From: Actinomortierella ambigua
Taxonomy: Eukaryota; Mortierellomycota; Mortierellomycetes; Mortierellales; Mortierellaceae
Assembly (NCBI GenBank): GCA_016098155.1
Contig: JAAAJB010000009.1
Location: 63,400-127,399, forward strand
Length of the DNA: 64,000 nucleotides
Direction of reading: 5' to 3'
The notes beneath the pieces are model-generated. The model was not told the origin of the DNA and did no database searches. It saw only the letters and a list, made by a program, of their open reading frames with translations. Within the stretch, counting starts at the first letter, position 1; the number at the start of each line of letters is the position of its first letter. A program made the translations under genes and the position numbers. This document shows positions 1 to 9,765 of the stretch, piece by piece.

Positions 1-2162
1 CCGCATTATCATCGACCTACGATGACTCTGTGCATGTGATCCTAAAAGCGCTCAAGATCTTACGCCAACTAGCCCAGTCCGGGTCTGTCGAGATCCGGAT
101 GCAGATGGCCCGCCTGGCCAAACAGCCGCTCGCCAACCTCGTTGGCTTCCGTGGCGAATGGGATCCCATCCATGGCGACCAGTGGAACCACAGTGTGCGC
201 CAGGCGGCAGAGGACTTGGTCGAGTATTTGCATGCACACCCGGTCCAGGAGCACGAGCTGGTCGCTGCCGCCACCATGGCGAAGAAAGAAAGGCTCGTCG
301 AGGAGGAGGGGGAAGTGGCGGGGATGCAGAAGGCAGTCAGCAACGAATTTGACGACGATGACGACGAGGATGCAGGCGAGTTCTTGTCGGTCAGGGAGAG
401 CGAGTTGCTCAAGAGCAGCACGCAGGGTCTACCGGGATTTGGAAATCCAGGTATATTATTATTATTATTTCTCATGCTGGGTAACGTGTTGGCCTAGTAT
501 TTTTTTTTCATGTGCGGAGATACCTGACACAGACTTTCTTTACTTTGAATACCCTTCCCCTACCCCCGCACGCAGAGTTTGAGGAGTCGAGCAGTGATGA
601 TGAAGGCGATAGAGTTGGACAACGACAACGACGAGGACAACGGCATGGCAAATCATCCGGGCGCTCAGGCCAGCGCCGCCGCCTTCCAAGAGAGCAGCGC
701 ACACCACCTCCCGAGCCACCGCTCCCCGGATTCGGAAGCGACAGTCTCCAAGGTTCTCATGGGACACGTTCCAACGCGGGTCATCCTCCATCGTTGATGG
801 ACCGTCTTGTCGATCGTCTACAGGAACTGGCAGCGCCAGCCCCGCCCACCGCCATGGCCCTCAATGCTGCCAAACGACAACAGGAACGACGTCGACAAAA
901 GTTGTTTGTGGGCGAGTATAGCATGGCGGACGAACAACCTCCCATCTCAACAAGAGGAGGAGGAGGAGGAGGAGGAGAAGGAGAAGAAAGGTTCGGGAGC
1001 GAAAGTCTTCTTGCTCCATTGTCGCCTTCATCCACCACAACTCCGGTCTCTACTTCCTCTATGACCCCTTCCTCGTTGAAGGCAGCAGCAGCGACAGGGC
1101 CGGTCTCGATCATGGGTACGAATCCGTTCCGACGATTTCCACGGCAGCCTGGACAGATTCTGGGTGGGTGGGCAGAGCCGGGCGAAGGAGTATCACAAGC
1201 GCAGAAATGGAATCGGACCCTTCGTGCTGGTGCGGGTGTGCGTCGAGTCGAGGAGACAAGCCGACATCCAGTCTCGCTTCAGGTGTATTCACTAGCGCAA
1301 AGCGTTCAAACAGGTTTTGTCCGCACGTCCCCTGGGGTTTTATCGGCCCATCCCAACGACAGTAGCGACGTCATCGAAAATAATAACGGCGACAAGAGCA
1401 AGATGAAGCCGGTGCCGAGCCTAGAGCAGGAGACGCAACCGGAGCATTCGGAGGACGATGATGATGATGATTCTGATTTGGAGAGCGACTTTATGCTGTG
1501 GGGCACTGCCAAGACCATATGCGACATAGTTCTGGAGGCAATCAAAGTAGAACAGAATAGCGGGGAGCAAGGAGCGACAGGCTCGCAGACCCTGGCGATG
1601 CCAAGTGTCCCGGTCGTCACGGGTCTCTTGCGGGATTTGAACGATTGGATCGAGCACGAGGACTGGGATCGGCGCTTGGTAGGTTTACCCTTTTTTTTTT
1701 CTTCGTCTTCTTCCTCCTGGAGTGCCTCAGCTGCGTCAGGTCATGTGGAGATTATGAACGACGCAAAGCTAAACGCTTTGCCATCCATTCTACTCGTAGA
1801 AATACCTCTATTTGCTGGACACTCTTCTTGCCCATCATCAGATACGGAAGGAGATATTGATCTGCCCTTCAATTTCGATGCTCATGACGACATTGGATGG
1901 CCCTAAATGCGTTGGTGCCTCGCAGCGATCAGTTTCCAGTTTTTCTGCTTATGTAAGTTACATGCTTGGTGTGTACAAGTAGTCCCTCCTGGCATCCATT
2001 CTTATCGTCTGAGACGCTTACAGGAAACCCCACTTTTTTTTCCCTTGGTGATCGGATAAACAGCTCTCTAGATACCTCAAACTCCAAGAGAGCCACTACC
2101 GTCAATACCAACAAGCCTTTTCTTCGCCACAAAATGCGCACGATCTTCTCGTCGATGTATAA
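1..2162 (+). CDS. Tepsin-like AP-4 accessory protein, 5' partial
   Basis: Exons 1-450 (reading frame from base 3), 576-1678, 1800-1952 and 2064-2162; phases agree at every junction. The first exon encodes an ENTH/VHS-like helical repeat: 'LKILRQLAQSGSVEIRMQM', then 'GFRGEWDPIHGD' and 'VRQAAEDLVEYL'. This resembles the tENTH domain of tepsin, which has a G-F-x-G-x-x-D-P-x-H-G loop. A long acidic/polar linker follows, with poly-Gly, poly-Ser and Asp runs and two PGFG motifs. A second helical block (about 1620-2160, starting 'LLRDLNDWIEHEDWDRRL') fits the VHS-like second domain. Tepsin is a coat accessory protein of AP-4 at the trans-Golgi network. 'KLFVGEYSMAD' in the linker loosely recalls the LFxG AP-4-binding motif, which is inference only. 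The start codon and the first helices lie before base 1. The 1800 and 2064 acceptors were chosen because they keep amphipathic helices open; the unspliced frame would give low-complexity sequence. Confidence 0.72.
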
Positions 2163-2312
2163 TAATGCCAGATTCAACAAGGAGTAGAGGCGACAGAATC
2201 ATTAAAAAAGAATCGATGAAAATACAAGTGTATGATAGACAAGAACAAGAAAAAATGACGAGTTGATATATGATAGGAGATGACTAAAGGGAGATTAGAG
2301 CCATAGTGGACT

Positions 2313-3840
2313 TCAATCTAATTGCAGGTTAGACTGAAGGACACGCTTGACCATGGCGCACTTCTCTTGCAAGACCTGAATCGTCTGGACAAGCAAGACG
2401 TGGGGCTCGATCTGGCCAGCGGACTCAATGGAGAAGATGAAGTGATCGCGGACACGCTGCAACTTGACCTTGTTTTCAAACGCAGGATGCCGCAGCACCT
2501 CGCGCGAGACGGTATCCTTTCTCGGGTTGACGACCTTGGCCTTCTTCACGCCATCCTCTACAACAACATCGACAACACCCTTGGGGAAACAGGCCTGGAA
2601 CTCGTCGGCCAGATCTCCCGTAATCTCTCCATTCACCAAAATCTCGGGCAGCAACCGGTAGCTGGCGGTCGCCACGGGCGACCACTTGGCGTGGTCCTGT
2701 CCAATGCCCTTTTCGCAGTGAATCTCCAGATCGAGCTCCTGACCCGGTCGCAGCTTGGCAATCACAATGTCGTCATGGACGGGGCGGATGGGGTTGTTCT
2801 TGAAGCGCTCTGCTTGATCGCCCTTGGGCTCCCAGACCAGGTCACCCGAGTAGACGGTTGCATGGTTGTAGAGCTTGTTGGGATCGGTCTCACCCGGCCG
2901 AACATTGGCCTTGGGTGTGCATTTGGCCTGCAGCTTAAAGACGATGGTGTTCATGTCCGTTGGGTTGGCATCGCCTCGGAACTCAAACCGTGTCGGGTCT
3001 GCCAGGATCGGGATCAGACCCAGTCGGTGCGCCAGGACTTCGTCGACAATGATCGATGTGTTGTTCTGCACATAGACGTTGGCAATCGCCATTGTCGGCA
3101 CCTCGGCAATCAGAATGCGTCGGAAGGCGTTCACCACTGCCGCGTCAATGCCAATCATGTCGAATTCCATGTCTGTCTTTGAGAGGCGGTTGATTTTGAT
3201 CTTGAAGTTCTAGAAAATGTTGTTCAACGTCCCCCGATTCAATGAAAAAGAAAATAAAGAGGGAGGGGATTGAGGGTTATTTGGGATGATCTCGTCTTGC
3301 AATGGCCGGCGCTTCAAGCAAATGGTCTGGGTAAAACGAAAAAAATAGTGCACGGGTCGAGAATGGTGGCGTTCTTTCATACCTCCTTAAACTTTTCAAG
3401 ATCCCACGACAGATCCTGGCCAGGATAGTTGTGAGGAAAATCTGTGGAAGCAGTCTATATGAGCCAGGTTCAATTGAAGAGGATTAGAGGTGTTGGATAT
3501 CAGTCATTGTTTCGAGAAGTACCCTCCAGAGCTTTCATGATCCGTTTCTTCAGGCTGAAAATAGGCCTGTAACAGAGCGCTGTTAATCCATGTGCCTAGC
3601 TCCAGAGAAGGCCTCCATCAACCCTGGATCTTGTTGTATCATCCACATATGTCCAACAGCTGCAGACCAGCTTGTGCTCTATGAAATGGTTTTTTTCCTG
3701 GTCGACAACAGTTGGCTGAGGGTGTCAATGAGATGCATTCGATTCAGACATACGCTGGTGACTCTGTCACGCTCAACAATAACACGAGACCGAAGGGTCT
3801 CGATGGAATGCTGCTTGAACTTCTTGTCGGGGACCACCAT
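2313..3840 (-). CDS. RPC40: RNA polymerases I and III subunit RPAC1 (AC40)
   Basis: Exons on the minus strand: 3840-3754, 3454-3383 and 3209-2313, giving 351 aa (human 346, yeast 335). The protein is the alpha-like assembly subunit shared by RNA polymerases I and III, and acts in the nucleus and nucleolus with the AC19 subunit. Visible family blocks are 'DFPHNYPG', 'MEFDMIGIDAAVVNAFRRI' (the alpha-motif helix), 'EVPTMAI', 'DEVLAHRLGLIPI', 'IRPVHDDI', 'AKLRPGQE', 'GIGQDHAKWSPVATASYRLL' and 'KDTVSREVLRHP'. The first exon supplies 'LRSRVIVERDRVTS'. Joining it to 'TASTDFPHNY' reproduces the N-terminal pattern of the yeast and human proteins, which fixes the ATAG acceptor at 3455. The gene is convergent with the tepsin-like gene, with 150 nt between the stops. 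The opposite strand is open for 286 codons but this is only a shadow of codon bias. Confidence 0.96.
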
Positions 3841-4045
3841 TTTGTGTACAAAGAGGAGATGCGAGTGTCTGAGAAAATGTGTCGGCCTCTTCAATGCCCA
3901 ATGCAAAGTTGCAGAAAAAAAAAAGAAAGCGCGGGGCCTCAAAAACACCAACAACACATCAACAAAAAGGCAGTCATATCATGTGACCTTGACTTTTTCA
4001 CGAAATTGACTGGGCTATTTTTTTCAAGTTGCAAAAGGAAAAAGT

Positions 4046-4738
4046 CTACTTCTTCGCGCACGCCTTCGCAAGGTCTTCGAGGCCTTCCAGGCGCTTAAAC
4101 TTGCTATCTTCAATGACATCCAATTTGGCGTCGGACGAGAACTCGGCCGACCACTCGACAAAGGTGGTGTTGTTGTTGGTCACCTTGCGCAGATGGATCG
4201 TGTGCAGAGCAGACATGTACCCCACGGCAGGCTCCGACTGGATGAAGTCAAAGCTCAGAAAGTGACCAAGATCTAGAGGAAAGAGGTGCAGCTTTGTCAG
4301 TTCTTTTCTGAATTTGGGAGACATTTGGCTTGATAAGATGAATGGCCTGTGAATCCTATTCCTTACCGGACAACTCGACGACCTTGACTTGCTGTACTGA
4401 GCCATCCTTGAAGGCAAAAGTGCGCAAAGAACCCACTATGAGTTTTGGTTATCGTGGGAAAAAGAGAGAAAAGAAGGAGGCGGACAGGGAGAAACAAGGG
4501 GTGAGAGGCAGAAGGGTGAGAGGGTGCGTGTTTGTGAGACGATTGTCGTTCTTGCACTCTGGTGCTGCTTTGCTTGGACGACCAACACCGCAACAGTACC
4601 TTCGCTAGAAGATCCCTGCTCAACCTTGGCTGACTTGATGGCGGACCAGAAGCTGAGTTCGGCCGAGCGGACTTGCTTCCAGACTAGGTCGATTGGGGCG
4701 TCGATGACACGAGACTCGATAACGCGTGTAACGGACAT
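4046..4738 (-). CDS. Small SRPBCC / START-like (polyketide cyclase-type) protein
   Basis: Exons 4738-4600, 4435-4367 and 4272-4046 on the minus strand give 144 aa. The order of elements fits the Bet v 1-like SRPBCC fold: an N-terminal 'SRVIDAPIDLVWKQVRS' (strand 1 and helix), then 'VGSLRTFAFKDG' followed by 'VVELS', a central 'SFDFIQSEPAVGY' and 'TTFVEWSAEFSS', and a long C-terminal helix rich in Glu and Lys. Proteins of this family bind hydrophobic ligands in a cavity. No catalytic residue identifies a reaction and I do not assign a substrate. It has no signal peptide and is probably cytosolic. The gene diverges from ureG; the start codons are about 250 nt apart, so the promoter region is shared. 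The start at 4738 was chosen because the upstream residues in the same frame are low-complexity Phe/Ser runs. Confidence 0.85.
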
Positions 4739-4985
4739 GTTGCTGGATAGTTTTGCAGAGGAAGGTGATGTGAGTGTGGGACTGGAAGAGATGCAGAAGA
4801 AAGAAAAAAAAACGCGCAAGAGGAGACGAGACGTCATATCGACACCTTACGCATTAAGGGTGACCAACCACTTCAAGCTGACACATAAACCTTTCTTTTC
4901 TCACCCCATATCACAACTCTCCTAGGAGCAACTGCACCAACCAACCATCCACCACAACCACTAACAACAACAACAGTTAACAATA
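4739..4985. promoter_or_regulatory. Shared divergent promoter, SRPBCC gene / ureG
   Basis: This 247-nt gap lies between two divergent start codons. It contains purine-rich DNA near the SRPBCC gene and a CAA-rich, T-poor leader (about 4925-4983, with AACAACAACAACAG) directly before the ureG ATG. I see no clear TATA box. The close divergent arrangement suggests co-regulation, which is inference. Confidence 0.5.
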
Positions 4986-6679
4986 ATGTCCTGCAGGTTT
5001 GAAAAGCACGGCTCGTCTTCTTCTGGTTCGGGTAGCCATGACCACGCCCATTCGCATTCCCATGGAGGACATGACCACTTGCACTCCCATGAACATGGTG
5101 GCCATTCGCACGACCACGAGCACCCCAAGGAGCCCGTCAAGCTGACTGCCAGCGAGCGCTACAATCTGACCAAGTATGAGGGTTGGACCCAGGCCGATAT
5201 TGAGCACGGCCACAGACACGAGCAGATCGACACCGCCGGCAAGTTTGTTGAACGCCCCTTGCCCCAGTACCAGAACCGCGACTGGGAAGAACGCACCTTT
5301 ACGGTCGGCATTGGCGGGTAAGTGCTTCAGGGCAACATGTTCGACGATCACATCCTTTACTCTCCATCATACATCACCCTTCTCTTGCCCTATTGTTCGA
5401 CGAGTGATGGACCTTTCTTCACACGGTCGGAAGACAGCACGTTCACGGGTGACAATGGAGAGGGAGACAAACCCTGTTGTACCCTGGAGACAAACTTTAT
5501 TTTCTTTTTGAAGACATTCTTTGCATTAAGAAGTGCCCGCAAAAGAAAAGAAAAATTGGACCCACATGTCTATGACTTCCTTTACGGAAAGGTGTCAAAA
5601 CCCTAATGCGCTCACAATCCTTCTTATCTATCAAATTAGACCCGTTGGATCCGGAAAGACGGCATTGATGCTGCAGCTGTGCAGGACACTGTCCAAGAAA
5701 TACGAGCTTGCCTGTGTCACCAACGACATTTTCACCACAGAGGACACCGACTTTTTGATCCGAAACAAGGCACTCGAGGATCCTGAGCGCATTGTGGCTA
5801 TTGAGACTGGTATGCAGGGCAGGAGAGGGTGGGAAGGGGTGGGAGGGACCACCTCTCTGGAATATGAACAATGTGAATAGGTGGATAAGGAGGGGGTGGG
5901 AACGTAAAGTTTTCCGAGAATTAATCGGAAGGCAACAATGAAACAGATACGGCTAACCACCTTCCCTCGCTACCTTCTATCCTCTACCTTCTTCCTCGTT
6001 TGCCCTTGTAGGCGGATGTCCACACGCGGCTATTCGCGAGGATATCTCGGCCAACCTGGCAGCACTGGAGAAGCTGCAAGCGAAATTTAACCCAGAACTA
6101 CTGTTGATCGAGAGCGGTGGAGATAACCTTGCCGCCAACTACTCGCGCGAACTGGCAGATTACATTATCTATGGTATTTATTGTCTTCTTTTGTTCTGTC
6201 TCTCTCTTTCTATCCCCCCCCCCTTCATACTGGACCATTATAACGTATAAGGTGTATTAACGTGTATCCATCCTACTAACATGGTCTATTCTCTGTGCTC
6301 TCCTAGTTATCGATGTCGCTGGTGGTGACAAGGTTCCTCGTAAGGGAGGTCCTGGCACCAGTCAATCGGATCTGTTGGTGATCAACAAGGTAAAGTGCCA
6401 CTCTTTTACCCTTTTTCTTTCCAGTAGGAGAAAAAATCTTGCCATGCTAACCAATCTATTTTTTTTGTTTTCATTTTCGAAATAAACAACCAGACTGATC
6501 TGGCTGAAATTGTAGGCGCCGATCTCGGCGTTATGGCGCGCGATGCAGCCAAGATGCGTGGACCAGGGCCGACAGTCTTTGCACAGGTCAAGAACAACGG
6601 GGGCGTGGATGAGATCATTGAGCACATCCTGACCGCGTTTGTTGAGAGTGGCGCTGCCGCTGTGATGAAGAAACATTAG
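4986..6679 (+). CDS. ureG: Urease accessory protein UreG (nickel-binding GTPase)
   Basis: Exons 4986-5317, 5640-5809, 6012-6173, 6307-6389 and 6494-6679 give 310 aa. UreG is a SIMIBI-class GTPase that delivers nickel to apo-urease together with UreF and UreH (UreD). Residues about 18-48 form a histidine-rich tail (about 14 His, in HDH/HSH/GGH patterns), typical of eukaryotic and some bacterial UreG and thought to hold metal. The GTPase part shows the P-loop '[11 protein letters not shown]' (about 111-121), 'TNDIFTTED', the nickel-binding 'GGCPH' motif (about 168-172), '[15 protein letters not shown]', '[17 protein letters not shown]' and the guanine-specificity motif 'INKTDLA'. All five exon joins fall inside conserved blocks, so the model is secure. 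The 5' leader just before the ATG is rich in CAA/AAC. Presence of UreG implies a nickel urease in this fungus rather than only biotin-dependent urea amidolyase. Confidence 0.97.
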
Positions 6680-6998
6680 CCCGAAAGGAACGATACCAAC
6701 AAAAAAAATCAATAAGGAAATAAAGAACGTAGAACAAAGAGTGGAAACAAAAAATCGTGGCCTCTTTTCTCGAGAAATCAAGTAGATGTTGATGTAGATG
6801 CATCGGAGACAGCCTCCATCCGCTACCAGTTTTTGCCTTGGGTGGTTGGAAGCGTCTACAAGACAGGAAAAAATAAAGGCCAAGAACGCGATGTGATTGA
6901 CGAAAGAAAATCAAGAGTAAGGCACCAACAAAAAAATGATTCTATTGTACAACGTTGATGCTAAAAAAAAATACTATAAGTGAGGAGGTGTTCCCTTC

Positions 6999-7541
6999 TT
7001 AGAAGAGGGCAAGGGCAGCAGCCGCCGAGGCAACCAAAGCGACAGTCTTGCCGGCGGTAAGCGAGGCGGCGTTAGGGGTCTTGCTCGGAGCAGGAGGAGC
7101 GGTCGTCGTTGTCGCTGTAGGATCGGTCGAGCCACCGTTGGGCGTGGAAGGGCGGGGCTTCGGGTTAGGCTCACCCGGGGCAGGGGCAGGGCTCTCGCCA
7201 TCCTTTGGAGGAGGCTGGGGCAGGGACAGGGCGGCGTTACAGGCGCCGGCGGTGTTTGCGCCGACGATGGCCCAGACTTTCTCGACGTCACGACGCTCGT
7301 CCGTCGAACCAGCGCTGACACAGAAACAGTCGACGCTGTACTGGGTGCAGATGTTGGAGGGAACCTGGAAGGACACGTAGCAGCGGGCGCTATACTTGGA
7401 GTTGTTGCCACAGAGGGACTTGCTGTGATCGCTGCAGGACTTGTAGTAGATGTCGCACCACTTTGAGGAAATGGTCTTCTCCTGTGCAGAGACGGCGAAG
7501 GCAAGCGTGGTTGCGGCAAGGATGGTTGCGGTGAACTTCAT
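6999..7541 (-). CDS. Secreted Cys-rich GPI-anchored wall protein
   Basis: A single-exon ORF of 180 aa. Residues 1-20 are a typical signal peptide (Lys-Phe, then a hydrophobic Ala/Leu core, ending 'AVSAQ'). Residues about 25-115 hold eight cysteines, including a C-x-C pair (DCFC), as expected for a small disulphide-bonded extracellular domain. The spacing does not match the CFEM pattern well. A Pro/Thr/Ser-rich stalk follows (about 118-155, PxP repeats), and the last 20 residues are hydrophobic Ala/Val/Leu ending in Phe with small residues before, the form of a GPI-attachment signal. I do not recognise the Cys-rich domain. A TATA box sits about 95 nt upstream and the 5' leader carries (AAC)8. 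Likely role: cell-wall or plasma-membrane surface protein. Confidence 0.85.
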   Translation of the reverse strand: MKFTATILAATTLAFAVSAQEKTISSKWCDIYYKSCSDHSKSLCGNNSKYSARCYVSFQVPSNICTQYSVDCFCVSAGSTDERRDVEKVWAIVGANTAGACNAALSLPQPPPKDGESPAPAPGEPNPKPRPSTPNGGSTDPTATTTTAPPAPSKTPNAASLTAGKTVALVASAAAALALF

Positions 7542-7631
7542 TTTTTGCGGCGGAGGAGTATGTAGGGAGGGAGGTGGAAGTTTTATTGTTGTTGTTGTTG
7601 TTGTTGTTGTCTGGTTGGGAAACCGTTCGAG

Positions 7632-7638
7632 TTTTATA
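7632..7638 (-). promoter_or_regulatory. TATA box of the Cys-rich GPI protein gene
   Basis: TATAAAA on the minus strand, about 95 nt before the ATG at 7541. Between TATA and ATG lies (AAC)8 (7587-7610, minus-strand sense) in the presumed 5' UTR. Confidence 0.6.
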
Positions 7639-7699
7639 CCTGACGCCCAGAGGGTAAGGGTTTGCTCTCACCCAGGCTGCCTGTGCTTTGCTACGGCAG

Positions 7700-9765
7700 G
7701 CACACGAGAGACCTGAGTTTCAAATGGCCCAATTTTGGATTTTCACGCCCGACAGAACATCTAACAAAGGCACTTGCTGAGAGTTGTTGCTGTGAGCAGG
7801 TCGACAACTGCTGGATGAGAGCACCACCTGAACGAATCCGGGAGTGCTCTCAGTCGAATGGACAGCTTTAAAGTTATAAACCTCGCCACATCTCATTCAG
7901 CCAACCTTAAAGTCGTCGTTTGCCATTCTTTTTCTCGCCAGCAGGAAATGGCGCACGACTTAAGCCTCTGTTTTACGCCTTTCCCATCAAGATGCGCGGA
8001 ATTCTACGCAGCCAGGCTTTACATACTTTGTAGACCCCTTACGTATGTTCTCCCAATGGAGAAGAATTCGGCTCTAGAGAGCGCTTAGCTGATAGTCTCG
8101 ACGCCAAAGGCTAGAGGCAGACATGGTTGATATCCATGAGGACATGTAGTCTCTCCTCTCTCCTCTCTCCTCCTTTCTTCTTTTATCACGTACTCTGGCC
8201 ATGAAGTATACCTTCCTTTGTACCAAAAGGCTTGTTTGTCTACTTTACAGCTGAGCATTTGTTCAAATCAGGTTCCACAAACTTTTGTTCTCCCATTTCG
8301 ACGATGGACGCGCTGCATGCTGTGTATGTTTTTTTTTAGGCGTGCATTGCCCATACTTTTGTTTGGCTGTTGAGGGGGTTTCGTGGTTTCCTTGTTTTTT
8401 GGGGCCATGACACTGTCTTCGTCCCCAAAACTGATGGTAGTGTGGTAGTGATGATGATGATGATGGTGGTGATGGTGGTCTTGTTGGCATCCCGATCGCT
8501 GGTAGCCAAGGACCTGCTCGACATTAGCATAGTCTACCACAACCAGACGCGCCTCCAACGTCGCCTCCGACATGACTAGAGTCTCGTCCCTAGGCAACCA
8601 TCTCTCCATGGGCGCTCGATATCCGTGCCGCTCCAAAGCCACTGGATCGGACCATCTGCTGATCGCATCCTTAATGTCGCCACTGATCCTGCTCTGCGAG
8701 GTGAGATGGGTAAGCACGGAGAAACACATCTTGGCCGACAGAGGCAATCCACGCGTCCCAGACCTGTATGAGGTCGCTCTAGATCTTAAAGCCCTCTGCA
8801 AACTAACCCATAGCGTGAACCAAGCCGAGTCTTTTTTTTTCTGTGGCCTTCTCTACCCCTCCGCCGTTGTCATTGGCGGGTGCTATCGCCGTTGTACGGT
8901 TCAGTTTGGCCAACCTATTGCCATTTTGGACTGATACTGTGAGAACACAGGTGTATTTCTTTAGTGTCAGAAGGGTCGAGGAAGCGTTAGTCGTAAAGGT
9001 CTGTCATAAAGCTATACAACTATCGTTCATATTTGCGTAGGATATGATCTTCTAACTGAAGGCTACGTGGAAGAATGAAGGTCTCTTTATATAATTATTT
9101 CTCTCTGCGACAGCCTATCTTCAATCTACAAGATTACATGTGAGAAAGGATCTGTCATTCGTCAACTCTGGTCGACTAGGCTACATGTGGAGTGCAACGT
9201 CGAAACCCCAACTGAGGTTGGAGCCAAGCAAGCAAAAGGAAGAAAGAAACAAAGGCTAAGGCGGCATCGTGATCCTTCAGTTGTTGGCCTAGACATAGCT
9301 ACAAGATGGCTATGTTCCAAGTACCTTGCCTTGAATTAGGGCTCTTTTCTTCTGAAGATAAGCTCGCCTTCTTCTTCCCTGCTCTCTCGCCTCTTTCGTG
9401 TATCACCGGTCCTGGTAACGTCCTCAGTAGTGTTCTTCACATGTGCTACAGATTCATCCAAGCAACTGTAACCTCTCTTTGTCAGCCAACTCCGACCCGA
9501 GGAGGGTCCCCTTCCTATTGAAACGCTGTGGCTCATCCGAGTAAGACCTGAACTAAGGTTTGCCAGCGCTCTTCTTGGGAACCAGCGACTGTTGGTGGTG
9601 GTACGTCAATAGGTGCCCCCGAACCCAAATCAAAAACCAGGAGTATCAAAAATTGCTACTGCCCGACGCAAATTTCATAAAAAAGAATATAAATAATGTA
9701 AAAATATTAAAAAAAAATATATGTACTGTGAACTAAGGAAAGGGGGAAATGATCGACGAGAATCT
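7700..9765. other. Intergenic region with one weak ORF
   Basis: This stretch lies between the GPI-protein promoter and the 3' end of the KCH1-like gene. It holds ordinary-composition DNA (not the CT-rich type seen elsewhere), several short overlapping ORFs on both strands, and an ATG/ATC microsatellite near 8448-8480. Apart from the candidate at 8268-8729 I see nothing supportable. Confidence 0.5.
8268..8729 (-). CDS. Hypothetical ORF or gene relic
   Basis: A minus-strand frame open from about 8840 to 8268; the first ATG at 8729 would give 153 aa. The N-terminal half (about 75 residues) has balanced composition with plausible helices ('GDIKDAISRWSDPVALERHG', 'MSEATLEARLVVVDYANVEQ'). The middle is a His tract produced by a CAT/CAC microsatellite, and the C-terminus is basic. 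No family is recognised. A plus-strand ORF overlaps much of it, and no splice partner or TATA box is evident. It could be a real small gene, an exon of a decayed gene, or chance. Confidence 0.25.
   Translation of the reverse strand: MCFSVLTHLTSQSRISGDIKDAISRWSDPVALERHGYRAPMERWLPRDETLVMSEATLEARLVVVDYANVEQVLGYQRSGCQQDHHHHHHHHHHYHTTISFGDEDSVMAPKNKETTKPPQQPNKSMGNARLKKNIHSMQRVHRRNGRTKVCGT

Noticed and set aside
2322..3182. 286-codon plus-strand ORF opposite RPAC1
   Set aside because: It is fully antisense to a certain RPAC1 exon and arises from codon bias; its composition matches no family.
4986..6679. Recent bacterial transfer of ureG (also considered for URC4)
   Set aside because: Both genes have four or more phase-consistent spliceosomal introns and composition like their neighbours, so recent transfer is not supported.
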